Positions 49,701 through 57,850 of a DNA stretch of 64,000 nucleotides are shown piece after piece. The notes beneath the pieces are model-generated. The model was given only the letters and a program-made list of their open reading frames with translations, searched no databases and was not told where the DNA came from. A program made the translations under genes and the position numbers. Source of the stretch: Jannaschia formosa (GTDB lineage Bacteria > Pseudomonadota > Alphaproteobacteria > Rhodobacterales > Rhodobacteraceae); contig NZ_QPLJ01000006.1 in the NCBI RefSeq assembly GCF_003340555.1, forward strand, positions 62,001 through 126,000. Reading direction: 5' to 3'. Within the stretch, counting starts at the first letter, position 1, and each line of letters begins with the position of its first letter.

Positions 49701-50113
49701 AGCTGAGCGGGCATGGCCTGACCGGGGACGAGCGGATCGTCCTGACCGGGCCGAAAGGCGTCCCCCTGCGCTCGACGACGGTGCAGACCCTCGCCCTGGC
49801 CATCCACGAGCTGTTGACCAACGCTACCAAGTACGGCGCCTTCAGCCGCCCCGAGGGGCGGCTCTCCATCGACTGGCACCTGCTGGAGCACGACGGAGAG
49901 CCGCGCCTGCGCGTCGAGTGGCGCGAAACGGGCGTGCCGGTCCCGCCGCCGGGCGACCCCGCGCGCGGCAGCGGCTATGGACGCGAGCTGATCGAGCGCG
50001 CCCTGCCCTACCAGCTCGACGCCCAGACCGAGTACGACCTGGGACCGGACGGCCTGCGCTGCGTCGTCCTGGTGCCCGTCTCAACCCGGTTCGGAGGCAG
50101 GTCGCGTGGCTGA
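46784..50113 (+). CDS. Multi-PAS/GAF HWE-family sensor histidine kinase
   Basis: A 1109-aa soluble (no membrane helix seen) kinase. Approximate order: PAS (25-150), GAF (175-330), PAS (335-470), PAS (475-610), GAF (620-770), PAS with PAC (780-905; WLRNTDFPILGADGRVRRIGG), then the HWE kinase core. The phosphoacceptor is H911 in ELQHRTRNLL and the N-box is HELLTNATKYGAFS (H1008, N1013), both HWE-type. ATG 46784 follows GGAGGG. It overlaps the response regulator by 8 bp. The signal is unknown; GAF and PAS suggest small molecules, redox or light. Lies between gap and pgk, outside the usual glycolytic order. Confidence 0.92.
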   Translation: MADTFDWPPGTGELASDVRALDWAKTGLGPIDSWPRSLRWTVEMVLASPVAMVVKWGPDLVQIYNDAYRALIGVKHARGLGQPTHACWPEIRDFTTPIYDAVLRGESRTFRDQNLKLRRNGGEAEAWFDLFYSPVRDDAEKVAGVLAVVVETTDRVISERRSAAAETALRESEARQAFLLALSDAIRPMDDRDSIEGEACRLLARHLGVERAFYVEINEAKGAARIGRDFVRADARSLAGMHGISNFDWAVKILRRGECHAISDVRTSPLVPEPDRHASEALRIVACMGAPLMKAGRLLGALCVADPAPRDWTPRELDLMHEVAERIRAATERACAEVALRLGEAKYRHLFETMDEGYVLAEVVRDAEGRPIDVYYHEGNRAAARLIGVQGHAGRRLSEIAPDAEPYWLEIYDRVARSGLAEHAEQYTAVIDRWFSFSVSPVEAERAGPDAPRPFAVLFTDITQRKRAEAALRRSEARHRALFDSIDEGAWLCEQLPVGADGLRDYRYVAMNPAMQHMFGIPDLTGQTMRENFPDEDEAWYDDFARVMETGEPMRIVREAETQGMVLSMFITRVQEGGGQWLLGVVQDITAQRRAEETLRASEERKAFLLALSDALQPLNDPVAIQQEATRLLGRHLGVSRVVYAGLVIENGQEFVVVEREYLAEGTASFAGRHPAEKFTPQLEMLRAGRAVVIPDIEAGEMSEDRRAFWRQHGVRARLSLPLVKDGRLVTGFGVHSSEAREWTPREIELVRETAERSWDAVKRARAEAAHRDSEERLLGFGEASLDVLWIRTADTLDWEYLSPAFERIYGVDRASGLAGGGLSSWLDLIVPEDRDHAAANIERVRRGETATFEYRVIRPSDGEIRWLRNTDFPILGADGRVRRIGGVGHDVTEEKRTADRLRVLVAELQHRTRNLLNVVRAVAGRTLANSSSLDVFQYHFQNRLMALARVNGLLSRLEEGDRITFDELLEAELSGHGLTGDERIVLTGPKGVPLRSTTVQTLALAIHELLTNATKYGAFSRPEGRLSIDWHLLEHDGEPRLRVEWRETGVPVPPPGDPARGSGYGRELIERALPYQLDAQTEYDLGPDGLRCVVLVPVSTRFGGRSRG

Positions 50114-50474
50114 TGCGGCGGCCGGGAACCTCGGCGGGCGCCGCGTCCTGATCGTCGAGGACGAGTACATGATCGCCGACGAGCTGCGCCTGGAATTGGA
50201 GGATCGCGGAGCGGAGGTGCTCGGCCCCGTTCCCTCGGTCCGCGCCGCGCTGGAGCTGCTCTCCTCGGAGGCAAGGGTCGACGGCGCCACGCTGGACGTC
50301 ACGCTGGGACGGGAGGAGTCCTTCCCGGTCGCCGACGTCCTGCTGGCCAGGAACATCCCCTTCGTCTTCACGACCGGCTACGACGACTGGGCCATCCCGG
50401 AGCCCTACCGGTCCTGCCCGCGCTGCAGCAAGCCGGCCGATATCGAAGAGATCATCCGGGCCCTGTTCGGCTGA
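50106..50474 (+). CDS. Single-domain response regulator
   Basis: A 122-aa receiver domain without output domain. Acidic pocket E18/D19 (LIVEDE), phosphoacceptor D64 (ATLDVTLG), Thr in FTTGYDD and K109 in CSKP are all in place. GTG 50106 start overlaps the kinase gene end. Likely partner of the HWE kinase, acting through phosphotransfer or protein binding; in alphaproteobacteria such pairs often feed stress regulation (inference). Confidence 0.9.
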   Translation: MADAAAGNLGGRRVLIVEDEYMIADELRLELEDRGAEVLGPVPSVRAALELLSSEARVDGATLDVTLGREESFPVADVLLARNIPFVFTTGYDDWAIPEPYRSCPRCSKPADIEEIIRALFG

Positions 50475-50801
50475 CGCGCCGCCGTCTGGCCGGTATCGAC
50501 GGGGGCCAGAGCCTGTCACGCCCGTCTTGAGACCTGTCCGTTCCAGGCGGCGTCGCCGGGCCGATCCGGCGATCCACGGGACGCCGTGCCCGGAGGAACG
50601 AGTGAGGCCGCCCGCATCGCTTGCAGCGTTGCTCAGGCAGTGGTCCCCAGAGCCGCGATCGGTCCCGCCTTGTCGGCGCGGTTTCGGACGGGCTTCGGCC
50701 GGCGCTCCGGGGCGGGGGCCGCTGGCGTCCGGGTCCGTCGCTTCCGCCCGGCGCCCTGGCTTGATAGGAGGGCATGACGACGCCCCCAGCCGGAGACGAA
50801 C
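50475..50801. other. Intergenic gap before pgk, nothing recognised
   Basis: 327 bp between the response regulator and pgk. Several short frames are open on both strands but none has a ribosome site, family motif or codon bias that I trust. It probably contains the pgk promoter; AGGAGG lies at 50767-50772, but the pgk start is further on. Confidence 0.5.
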
Positions 50802-51980
50802 ATGGCCTTCAAGACGCTCGACGACATGGACCTTTCGGGAAAGGTCGTCCTGATCCGCGTGGACATCAACGTGCCGGTCGAGGACGGGCGCGTGACCGAC
50901 ACGACCCGGATCGACCGGATCGTGCCGACGGTGAACGACATTATCGCCAAGGGCGGCAAGCCGGTGCTGCTCGCCCATTTCGGGCGCCCCAAGGGCAAGG
51001 TCGTGCCCGAGATGTCGCTGCGCCAGGTCGTGCCCGCGCTGAGCGCCGCGCTTGGCCGCGAGGTCGGCTTCGTCGACGGCGGCTATGGCGACGCCGTGGC
51101 GAAGATGGCCGAGGGCGACGTGCTGCTGTTCGAGAACGTCCGCTTCAACCCCGGTGAGGAGAAGGACGACGAGGGCTTCGCCAAGCGCCTTGCCTCGATC
51201 GGCGACGTCTACTGCAACGACGCCTTCTCGGCCGCCCACCGCGCCCATGCCACGACCCATGCGCTGGCGCGGATGCTGCCCGCCTGCGCCGGTCGGCTGA
51301 TGCAGGCCGAGCTCGAGGCGCTGGAGAAGGCGCTGGGCGATCCGACGCCCCCGGTCGCCGCCGTGGTCGGCGGGGCCAAGGTCTCGACCAAGCTGGACCT
51401 TCTGGGCAACCTCGTGGGACGGGTGCAGCACCTCATCATCGGCGGCGGCATGGCGAACACCTTCCTCGCCGCCCAAGGGTTCGACGTGCAGAAGAGCCTC
51501 TGCGAGCACGACCTTCTGGACACCGCGCGCGAGATCGCGGCCAGGGCCGAGGCGGCGGGCTGCGCGATCCTGCTGCCGCGCGACGTGGTCTGCGCCACCG
51601 AGTTCCGCGCCAACCCGCCGACCGTGACCGTCAAGGCCGAGGAGGTGCCCGAGGGGCACATGATCCTCGACGCGGGGCCGGACTCGGTCGCGCATATCCG
51701 GACGGTGCTCGACGGTTGCGCCACGCTGATCTGGAACGGTCCGCTCGGCGCCTTCGAGATGGCGCCCTTCGACGCGGCTACCGCCGCCGCCGCGCGCCAT
51801 GCGGCGAAGCTGACGGCGGAGGGCAGGCTGGTGTCGGTAGCCGGCGGGGGCGACACGGTCGCCGCGCTGAATGAGGCGGGGGTGGCCGGCGACTTCACCT
51901 ACATCTCGACGGCGGGCGGCGCCTTCCTCGAATGGATGGAGGGGAAGACGCTCCCCGGCGTGGCGGCCCTGTCGGACTGA
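50802..51980 (+). CDS. pgk: Phosphoglycerate kinase
   Basis: Glycolytic kinase interconverting 1,3-bisphosphoglycerate and 3-phosphoglycerate; 392 aa. [13 protein letters not shown] near the N terminus, [20 protein letters not shown], the [13 protein letters not shown] hinge region and [13 protein letters not shown] at the nucleotide site are all canonical. Start ATG 50802 gives [14 protein letters not shown]. Confidence 0.98.
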   Translation: MAFKTLDDMDLSGKVVLIRVDINVPVEDGRVTDTTRIDRIVPTVNDIIAKGGKPVLLAHFGRPKGKVVPEMSLRQVVPALSAALGREVGFVDGGYGDAVAKMAEGDVLLFENVRFNPGEEKDDEGFAKRLASIGDVYCNDAFSAAHRAHATTHALARMLPACAGRLMQAELEALEKALGDPTPPVAAVVGGAKVSTKLDLLGNLVGRVQHLIIGGGMANTFLAAQGFDVQKSLCEHDLLDTAREIAARAEAAGCAILLPRDVVCATEFRANPPTVTVKAEEVPEGHMILDAGPDSVAHIRTVLDGCATLIWNGPLGAFEMAPFDAATAAAARHAAKLTAEGRLVSVAGGGDTVAALNEAGVAGDFTYISTAGGAFLEWMEGKTLPGVAALSD

Positions 51981-52047
51981 AAGGATTTGCCAGGGCGGCA
52001 CGGGCGCACCTAGGCTGGCGGCATCGCTGGCCCCTGGAGTTTCCGTC

Positions 52048-53622
52048 ATGCGCCGCCTCGCCCTGTCCGTCCTCGCCCTGACCGCCGCCCTGCCCGCCTC
52101 GGCGCAGGAACGGTCGCTGTGGGAGCTGATCCATCCCGACCGGCTGGCGGCCTCGATGGTGCGCGCGGGGATCATGGCGCTGCGCTCGCAGATGGACCTG
52201 CGTTATTCCAGCGTTTCGGTCTCGCTCGCATCGGGCACGGTCGCGATCGACGACCTTGCGGTCACGCTCTACGACAACATCACCGGCGGGGAGGTCTGCG
52301 ACGTCTGGATCGGCGGGATGGAGGTCAGGACCGGCGATCCGTTCGATCTCGATCGCGTCGAGATGACCGTGGCGGCGCGGGCGGTGACGCTGGCGCCTGA
52401 TTGCCTGCCCCCGGATGCGGGGCCGGTGGCGGCGATGCTCGGGCCCGAAGGGCTCTACCTGCCCGAAGCGGTGCTCGACCTCGTCTATGACATGCCCAGC
52501 GCGTCGATGCGGGCACGGCTGTCGACCAGCCTGGAGGGCGTGCTGGCCGCGACGGTAGACGCCGATTTCGACTACGTCACGCTCTGGGCCGGCGACGGCG
52601 CCGACGATCCCGAGGGCGACGGCGAGGAGCCGGAGCCGGAGCCGGAACTGAGCGGCGATCTGGGCGCGGCCTCGCTGACCCTCGAGAATCTGGGCGGGTG
52701 GGAGATGGCGCGCGGCTTCCTGCCCCCGCCCTTTACCGACCCGAATTCCGCCGGGGCGGCGATGACCCAAGCCTTGAGCGCCAGCCTCAGTCAGCAGGCC
52801 GAGGGCGGGGTGCTGCCGAAGCACGGCAAGACCTTCGTCACCGAGGTCGCGCAGGGCTGGGCGACCTTCGTGGCCGAGCCCACCCGGCTGGTGATCGAGA
52901 CCGGCTTCCCGGCCTCGGAGCCGCTATTCCTTGACCCCGCAAGCTTCGAAGGCTCGCCGCTCGACCTGATCGAGTTGCTGATGCCGGTGGTCCGCCAGGT
53001 CCCCTCCGCCGAGCGCGCGGCGCTGGCGCCCGACCTGGTTGCGCAGGCGATCACCGCACCCGACACCCTGCCCGCCGAGCAGCGGCGCGCAGTCGGGCTG
53101 GCACTGCTGACCGGCGAGGGGGCGCCGCGCGCGGTGCAGCGCGGGATCGGCCTGCTGTCCGACCTGCCGGAACAGGATGGAGAGGTGATGCTGGCCATGG
53201 CCGAGGCCGTGGCGGCGAGCGCGCCGGAGGACGCCTATGGCGCCGCGCTGCTGGCGGGCCGCGACGCCGCGCCCGGCGCGCGGGCGGTGCTGGACCGGCT
53301 GGAGCGGGAGCTCGACTTCGTCACCCGCATCCGCATCCAGGGTTCGCACACGCCGGTGCCAGACCGAAACGCCCTGACGGCGCCGGTCCGCGAACTCGCC
53401 GCGCGGGCGCAGGCGCATTATTCGGGAATCGGTGCGGTGCGCAGCCTGCGGGCGGCGACGCTCTATGCCTCGCTGGCCGCGGCGCGGGGCGATGGCGGCG
53501 CGGCCCGCCTGCTGGAGCGGATCGACGCCGCCATTCCGGAGAAGGACGCCGCGACCTGGGCGGCGATCTCGGAAGAGGTGGCGGAGGTCGCGCTCTCCGC
53601 CTGGACCGGCGGAACGGAGTGA
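52048..53622 (+). CDS. Large exported hypothetical protein between pgk and aldolase
   Basis: A 524-aa protein with a signal peptide (to about residue 19, ASAQE) and an acidic linker (about 190-210, DDPEGDGEEPEPEPE). The N-terminal half has repeated beta-type segments (SVSLASGTVAIDDLAVTLYD); the C-terminal half (about 330-524) is helical and repeat-like, reminiscent of Sel1/TPR-like scaffolds (AVGLALLTGEGAPRAVQRGI). No enzyme motif seen. Ribosome site TGGAGT before ATG 52048. Role unknown. Confidence 0.75.
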   Translation: MRRLALSVLALTAALPASAQERSLWELIHPDRLAASMVRAGIMALRSQMDLRYSSVSVSLASGTVAIDDLAVTLYDNITGGEVCDVWIGGMEVRTGDPFDLDRVEMTVAARAVTLAPDCLPPDAGPVAAMLGPEGLYLPEAVLDLVYDMPSASMRARLSTSLEGVLAATVDADFDYVTLWAGDGADDPEGDGEEPEPEPELSGDLGAASLTLENLGGWEMARGFLPPPFTDPNSAGAAMTQALSASLSQQAEGGVLPKHGKTFVTEVAQGWATFVAEPTRLVIETGFPASEPLFLDPASFEGSPLDLIELLMPVVRQVPSAERAALAPDLVAQAITAPDTLPAEQRRAVGLALLTGEGAPRAVQRGIGLLSDLPEQDGEVMLAMAEAVAASAPEDAYGAALLAGRDAAPGARAVLDRLERELDFVTRIRIQGSHTPVPDRNALTAPVRELAARAQAHYSGIGAVRSLRAATLYASLAAARGDGGAARLLERIDAAIPEKDAATWAAISEEVAEVALSAWTGGTE

Positions 53623-53722
53623 TCCCGACGAGGCGCGGACGCGTTAGCGCAATCACGGCCTTGCCGCAGGGCCGCGCCCGGCTTAGGCCAAGGGCGTTCT
53701 GTCGCGCCCCGGAGGAGACCCC

Positions 53723-54616
53723 ATGAGCACCATCGACCAAGCCGCCAAGATCCGCGCGGGCCAAGGTTTCATCGCGGCCCTCGACCAGTCCGGGGGCTCC
53801 ACGCCCAAGGCGCTGCGGCTCTACGGGATCGAGGAGGACCGCTATTCCTCCGAAGACGAGATGTTCGACCTGATCCACCAGATGCGCTCGCGCATCGTCA
53901 TGTCGCCCGCCTTCACCGGCGACAAGGTGATCGGCGCCATCCTGTTCGAGCAGACCATGGATCGCGACTTCGACGGCATGCCGGCGGCGCAGTACCTGTG
54001 GGAGAAGAAAGGCGTCGTTCCCTTCCTCAAGATCGACAAGGGGCTTGAGGACGGCGCGAACGACGTCAAGCTGATGAAGCCGATGCCGGGGCTCGACGCG
54101 ACCCTGTCACGCGCGAAGGAGAAGGGGATCTTCGGCACCAAGGAGCGGTCGGTGATCGACGCCGCGAATGCCGAGGGCATCGAGGCGATCGTCGCCCAGC
54201 AGTTCGAGGTCGGGCGCCAGGTCATGGCCCACGGGCTGGTGCCGATCCTCGAGCCGGAGGTCACGATCTCCATCGCCGACAAGGCAGAGGCCGAGGCCAT
54301 GCTGCGCGACGCGATCCTGAAGCATCTCGGCACGCTGGAGGACGGGCAGGAGATCATGCTGAAGCTGACCCTGCCCGAGGAGGCGAACTTCTACCGGCCG
54401 CTGGTCGACCATCCCCAGGTGATGAGCGTGGTGGCCCTGTCGGGCGGCTATTCGCGCGACGAGGCCAATGCGCGGCTCGCACAGAACAAGGGCGTCATCG
54501 CCAGCTTCAGCCGCGCGCTGACCGAAGGCCTGTCGGACCAGCAGTCCGAGGCCGAGTTCGACACGACGCTGGGCGCCACGATCGACAGCATCCGCGACGC
54601 GTCGGTCGCGGGCTGA
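53723..54616 (+). CDS. fda: Class I fructose-bisphosphate aldolase
   Basis: Schiff-base aldolase cleaving fructose-1,6-bisphosphate; 297 aa. FIAALDQSGGSTPKAL and GAILFEQTMDRDF are typical of the bacterial class I (fda) family; LVPILEPEV and the Lys in IMLKLTLPEE (expected Schiff-base Lys) are present. Ribosome site GGAGG before ATG 53723. Together with gap, pgk and tkt it fits a gluconeogenic/Entner-Doudoroff style metabolism common in the group. Confidence 0.94.
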   Translation: MSTIDQAAKIRAGQGFIAALDQSGGSTPKALRLYGIEEDRYSSEDEMFDLIHQMRSRIVMSPAFTGDKVIGAILFEQTMDRDFDGMPAAQYLWEKKGVVPFLKIDKGLEDGANDVKLMKPMPGLDATLSRAKEKGIFGTKERSVIDAANAEGIEAIVAQQFEVGRQVMAHGLVPILEPEVTISIADKAEAEAMLRDAILKHLGTLEDGQEIMLKLTLPEEANFYRPLVDHPQVMSVVALSGGYSRDEANARLAQNKGVIASFSRALTEGLSDQQSEAEFDTTLGATIDSIRDASVAG

Positions 54617-54740
54617 TCGCGGGCCGTGGCGGGCGCGCAACGGCGCGCGCCCTAACTGCCACGGGGACTGACAGATTCCCCCGGCTCTGGCATGGTGCGG
54701 CCGAACGGGCCCGCCAGAGGCCCGCACGTGCAGGACCGAC

Positions 54741-55040
54741 ATGTCGACCAGACGCATAGCTCCGGGCCCCGGCCTGATCCTTCCCGTCGCCCTGCTGGGC
54801 TTCGCCCTCTACTTCATCTTCGCCGCCGTCCAGGGAGAATATGGCGCGCTGCGCCGGGTCGAGCTGGAAGCGGAGCGGCAGACGCTGGAGGCGGAGCTCG
54901 CGCTGCTGACCGCGCAGGCGCAACGGATGGCGGACCGGACGACTCGGCTGTCGGACGATTTCCTCGATCTCGACCTGCTCGACGAGCGCGCGCGCGCCGT
55001 GCTGGGCGTCGCGCGGACCGACGAGATCATCGTCGAGTAG
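54741..55040 (+). CDS. ftsB: FtsB/DivIC-family septum formation initiator
   Basis: A 99-aa bitopic division protein: one transmembrane helix (about 12-32), then a coiled coil (RVELEAERQTLEAELALLTAQ) and the family ending with LDLLDERARAVLGVARTDE. Located between the aldolase gene and pdhA, a common place in Rhodobacterales. Symbol by family. Confidence 0.88.
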   Translation: MSTRRIAPGPGLILPVALLGFALYFIFAAVQGEYGALRRVELEAERQTLEAELALLTAQAQRMADRTTRLSDDFLDLDLLDERARAVLGVARTDEIIVE

Positions 55041-55137
55041 GATCCTTTCCCTTCCGGACGAACGGGTTGCGACACGGGCGCAAGTTTGACCGGCTCGACC
55101 TTTGCCATCGACAAACACGCGCGCTAGACCATTGTTT

Positions 55138-55150
55138 AACGTTGAACGTT
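55138..55150. promoter_or_regulatory. Double AACGTT site upstream of pdhA
   Basis: AACGTT-G-AACGTT, two identical self-complementary hexamers one base apart, 20 bp before the pdhA ATG. It is AT-rich against its surroundings and suits a repressor or activator site for the pdh operon (inference). Confidence 0.4.
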
Positions 55151-55170
55151 CTCGCGACCGGAGGAACCCA

Positions 55171-56190
55171 ATGGCAGCGCGCAAGACAACCGCCAAGGCG
55201 AAACCCAATGTCAGCGCCGAGGAGCTGCTTGGGTATTACAAGGACATGCTCCTGATCCGCCGCTTCGAGGAGAAGGCGGGCCAGCTTTACGGCATGGGCC
55301 TGATCGGCGGCTTCTGCCATCTCTACATCGGGCAGGAGGCCGTGGTGGTCGGGCTGGAGGCCGCGGCCAAGCCGGGCGACAAGCGCATCACCTCCTACCG
55401 CGATCACGGCCACATGCTGGCCTGCGGCATGGATCCGAAGGGCGTCATGGCCGAGCTGACGGGCCGCGAGGGCGGCTACTCCAAGGGCAAGGGCGGCTCG
55501 ATGCACATGTTCTCCAAGGAGAAGGACTTCTACGGCGGGCACGGCATCGTCGCGGCGCAGGTGCCGCTGGGCGCGGGGCTTGCCTTCTCGGACAAGTACA
55601 AGGGCAACGACAACGTCACCTTCATCTATTTCGGCGACGGCGCGGCCAACCAGGGCCAGGTCTACGAGACCTACAACATGGCCGAGATCTGGGACCTGCC
55701 GGCGATCTTCGTCATCGAGAACAACCAGTACGCGATGGGCACCTCGACCAAGCGCTCGACCCGCTCGCCGTCCTACTGGGAACGAGGCGCCGCCTACGGG
55801 ATCGAGGGCGAGGAGGTCGACGGAATGGACGTGCTGGCGGTCAAGGACGCGGGCGACCGGGCCGTCGCCTACTGCCGCGCGGGCAAGGGTCCCTACATCC
55901 TGGAGATCAAGACCTACCGCTATCGCGGTCACTCGATGTCCGACCCGGCCAAGTACCGCACGCGGGACGAGGTCCAGAAGATGCGCGAGGAGCGGGACGC
56001 GATCGAGATGATCCGCCAGCTTCTTCTGACCGGCGACCACGCAACCGAAGACGACCTGAAGGCCGTCGACAAGGAGGTGAAGGACATCGTCAACGAGAGC
56101 GCCGAGTTCGCCAAGGAAAGCCCCGAGCCTGCTCTGGAGGAGCTCTGGACCGACATCTACGCGGACGAGGTGCCGCAGGAGACGGCGTGA
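55171..56190 (+). CDS. pdhA: Pyruvate dehydrogenase E1 component, alpha subunit
   Basis: Alpha chain of the heterotetrameric E1 that decarboxylates pyruvate with TPP; 339 aa. The TPP motif GDGAANQGQ, followed about 26 residues later by NN (VIENNQYAMG), and the phosphorylation-loop-like YRYRGHSMSDP are present. Start ATG 55171 has GGAGG upstream. Its stop overlaps the next small gene by one base (TGATG). Confidence 0.97.
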   Translation: MAARKTTAKAKPNVSAEELLGYYKDMLLIRRFEEKAGQLYGMGLIGGFCHLYIGQEAVVVGLEAAAKPGDKRITSYRDHGHMLACGMDPKGVMAELTGREGGYSKGKGGSMHMFSKEKDFYGGHGIVAAQVPLGAGLAFSDKYKGNDNVTFIYFGDGAANQGQVYETYNMAEIWDLPAIFVIENNQYAMGTSTKRSTRSPSYWERGAAYGIEGEEVDGMDVLAVKDAGDRAVAYCRAGKGPYILEIKTYRYRGHSMSDPAKYRTRDEVQKMREERDAIEMIRQLLLTGDHATEDDLKAVDKEVKDIVNESAEFAKESPEPALEELWTDIYADEVPQETA

Positions 56191-56438
56191 TGGGGGAGGA
56201 GCCGATCAACCTCGTCCTGGAGCGGCTGAACGGCATGGACGAGAAGCTGGGTCGCCTGGATGGCCGGATCGACCGGATGACCGACGACATGCGCTTCATG
56301 TTCGGGGAAATGCGCGCACAAAAGCAGCCGATTGCAGCCTCGCTTTTGACCCAATCGCATAGCGACGCCAAGCTGGCTGCGTTCGAACACAGACTGGACC
56401 GGATCGAGCGTCGCCTCGAACTGCGGGAGGAATACTGA
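56190..56438 (+). CDS. 82-aa coiled-coil protein inside the pdh operon
   Basis: Small helical protein with heptad-like [19 protein letters not shown] and [15 protein letters not shown] ends. ATG 56190 overlaps the pdhA stop by one base and its stop is 2 bp before pdhB, so it is tightly built into the operon. It could be an E1/E2 assembly or regulatory partner; nothing in the sequence shows which. Confidence 0.72.
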   Translation: MGEEPINLVLERLNGMDEKLGRLDGRIDRMTDDMRFMFGEMRAQKQPIAASLLTQSHSDAKLAAFEHRLDRIERRLELREEY

Positions 56439-56440
56439 GA

Positions 56441-57838
56441 ATGGCGACCGAAATCCTGATGCCCGCCCTCTCTCCCACGATGGAGGAGGGCACCCTGGCC
56501 AAGTGGCTGGTGAAGGAGGGCGACACCGTCTCCTCCGGTGACATCCTGGCCGAGATCGAGACCGACAAGGCCACGATGGAGTTCGAAGCCGTGGACGAGG
56601 GCACCATCGGCAAGATCCTCGTGGCCGAAGGCACGGAGGGCGTGAAGGTCAACTCGCCCATCGCGGTCCTGCTGGAAGAGGGCGAGGACGCCTCCGCCGT
56701 CGAGGACGCGGCGCCCGCAGGCGGCGGCGGTGACGAGGCCAAGCCCGCCGCGGACGAGCCGCGCGGCAAGGCGCCCGAGAAGGCCCCCGCCCGCGTCGCC
56801 GAGGAGGAGCCGACGCCGAAATCCAAGGCCTCTCCCGACTGGCCCGAAGGCACCGAGATGGTCACCCAGACCGTCCGCGAGGCCCTGCGCGACGCCATGT
56901 CCGAGGAGATGCGCCGCGACGAGAGCGTCTTCATCATGGGCGAGGAGGTCGCCGAGTATAACGGCGCCTACAAGATCACCCAGGGCATGCTGGACGAGTT
57001 CGGCGCGAGGCGCGTGATCGACACGCCGATCACCGAGCACGGCTTCGCCGGGATCGGCGTCGGCGCGGCCTTCGGCGGCCTGCGCCCGATCGTCGAATTC
57101 ATGACCTTCAACTTCGCGATGCAGGCCATTGACCAGATCATCAACTCGGCGGCCAAGACGCTCTACATGTCGGGCGGGCAGATGGGCGCGCCGATGGTGT
57201 TTCGCGGGCCCAACGGCGCGGCGGCCCGGGTGGGCGCCCAGCACAGCCAGGACTACGCGGCGTGGTATGCGTCGATCCCCGGGCTGAAGGTGGTGATGCC
57301 CTACTCGGCCTCGGACGCGAAGGGCCTGATGAAGACGGCGATCCGCGACCCGAACCCTGTGATCTTCCTCGAGAACGAGATCCTCTACGGCAAGTCCTTC
57401 GAGGTGCCGAAGCTGGACGACTTCACCGTGCCCTTCGGCAAGGCCCGCATCTGGCGCGAGGGGTCGGACGTGACCATCGTGTCCTGGGGGATCGGCATGA
57501 CCTATGCGCTGGAGGCGGCCGGGAAACTGGCCGCCGACGGGATCGAAGCCGAGGTCATCGACCTGCGGACGCTGAGGCCCTGCGACTACGAGACCGTGCT
57601 CGCCTCGGTGATGAAGACCAACCGCTGTGTGCTGGTCGAGGAAGGCTTCCCGGTGGCCAGCTTCAGCGACCACATGGCCTCGACCATCATGCAGCGTGCC
57701 TTCGACTATCTCGACGCGCCGGTCGTGACCTGCACCGGCAAGGACGTACCCATGCCCTACGCCGCCAATCTCGAGAAGCTGGCGCTTGTGACCACGGACG
57801 AGGTCGTCGAGGCCGTCCGCAGCGTGACCTACAAGTGA
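56441..57838 (+). CDS. pdhB: Pyruvate dehydrogenase E1 component, beta subunit (with lipoyl domain)
   Basis: A 465-aa protein: an N-terminal lipoyl domain (residues 1-80, lipoylated Lys in ETDKATMEF), an Ala/Pro/Glu linker (about 85-130), then the E1-beta transketolase-like domains ([27 protein letters not shown]). The lipoyl extension on E1-beta is known in alphaproteobacteria. Its lipoyl domain is nearly identical to that of pdhC just downstream. Confidence 0.97.
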   Translation: MATEILMPALSPTMEEGTLAKWLVKEGDTVSSGDILAEIETDKATMEFEAVDEGTIGKILVAEGTEGVKVNSPIAVLLEEGEDASAVEDAAPAGGGGDEAKPAADEPRGKAPEKAPARVAEEEPTPKSKASPDWPEGTEMVTQTVREALRDAMSEEMRRDESVFIMGEEVAEYNGAYKITQGMLDEFGARRVIDTPITEHGFAGIGVGAAFGGLRPIVEFMTFNFAMQAIDQIINSAAKTLYMSGGQMGAPMVFRGPNGAAARVGAQHSQDYAAWYASIPGLKVVMPYSASDAKGLMKTAIRDPNPVIFLENEILYGKSFEVPKLDDFTVPFGKARIWREGSDVTIVSWGIGMTYALEAAGKLAADGIEAEVIDLRTLRPCDYETVLASVMKTNRCVLVEEGFPVASFSDHMASTIMQRAFDYLDAPVVTCTGKDVPMPYAANLEKLALVTTDEVVEAVRSVTYK

Positions 57839-57850
57839 GGACCTGACACC

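Noticed and set aside
50586-50777. 63-codon frame before pgk
   Set aside because: No ribosome site, family likeness or conserved motif; composition as expected by chance in high-GC DNA.
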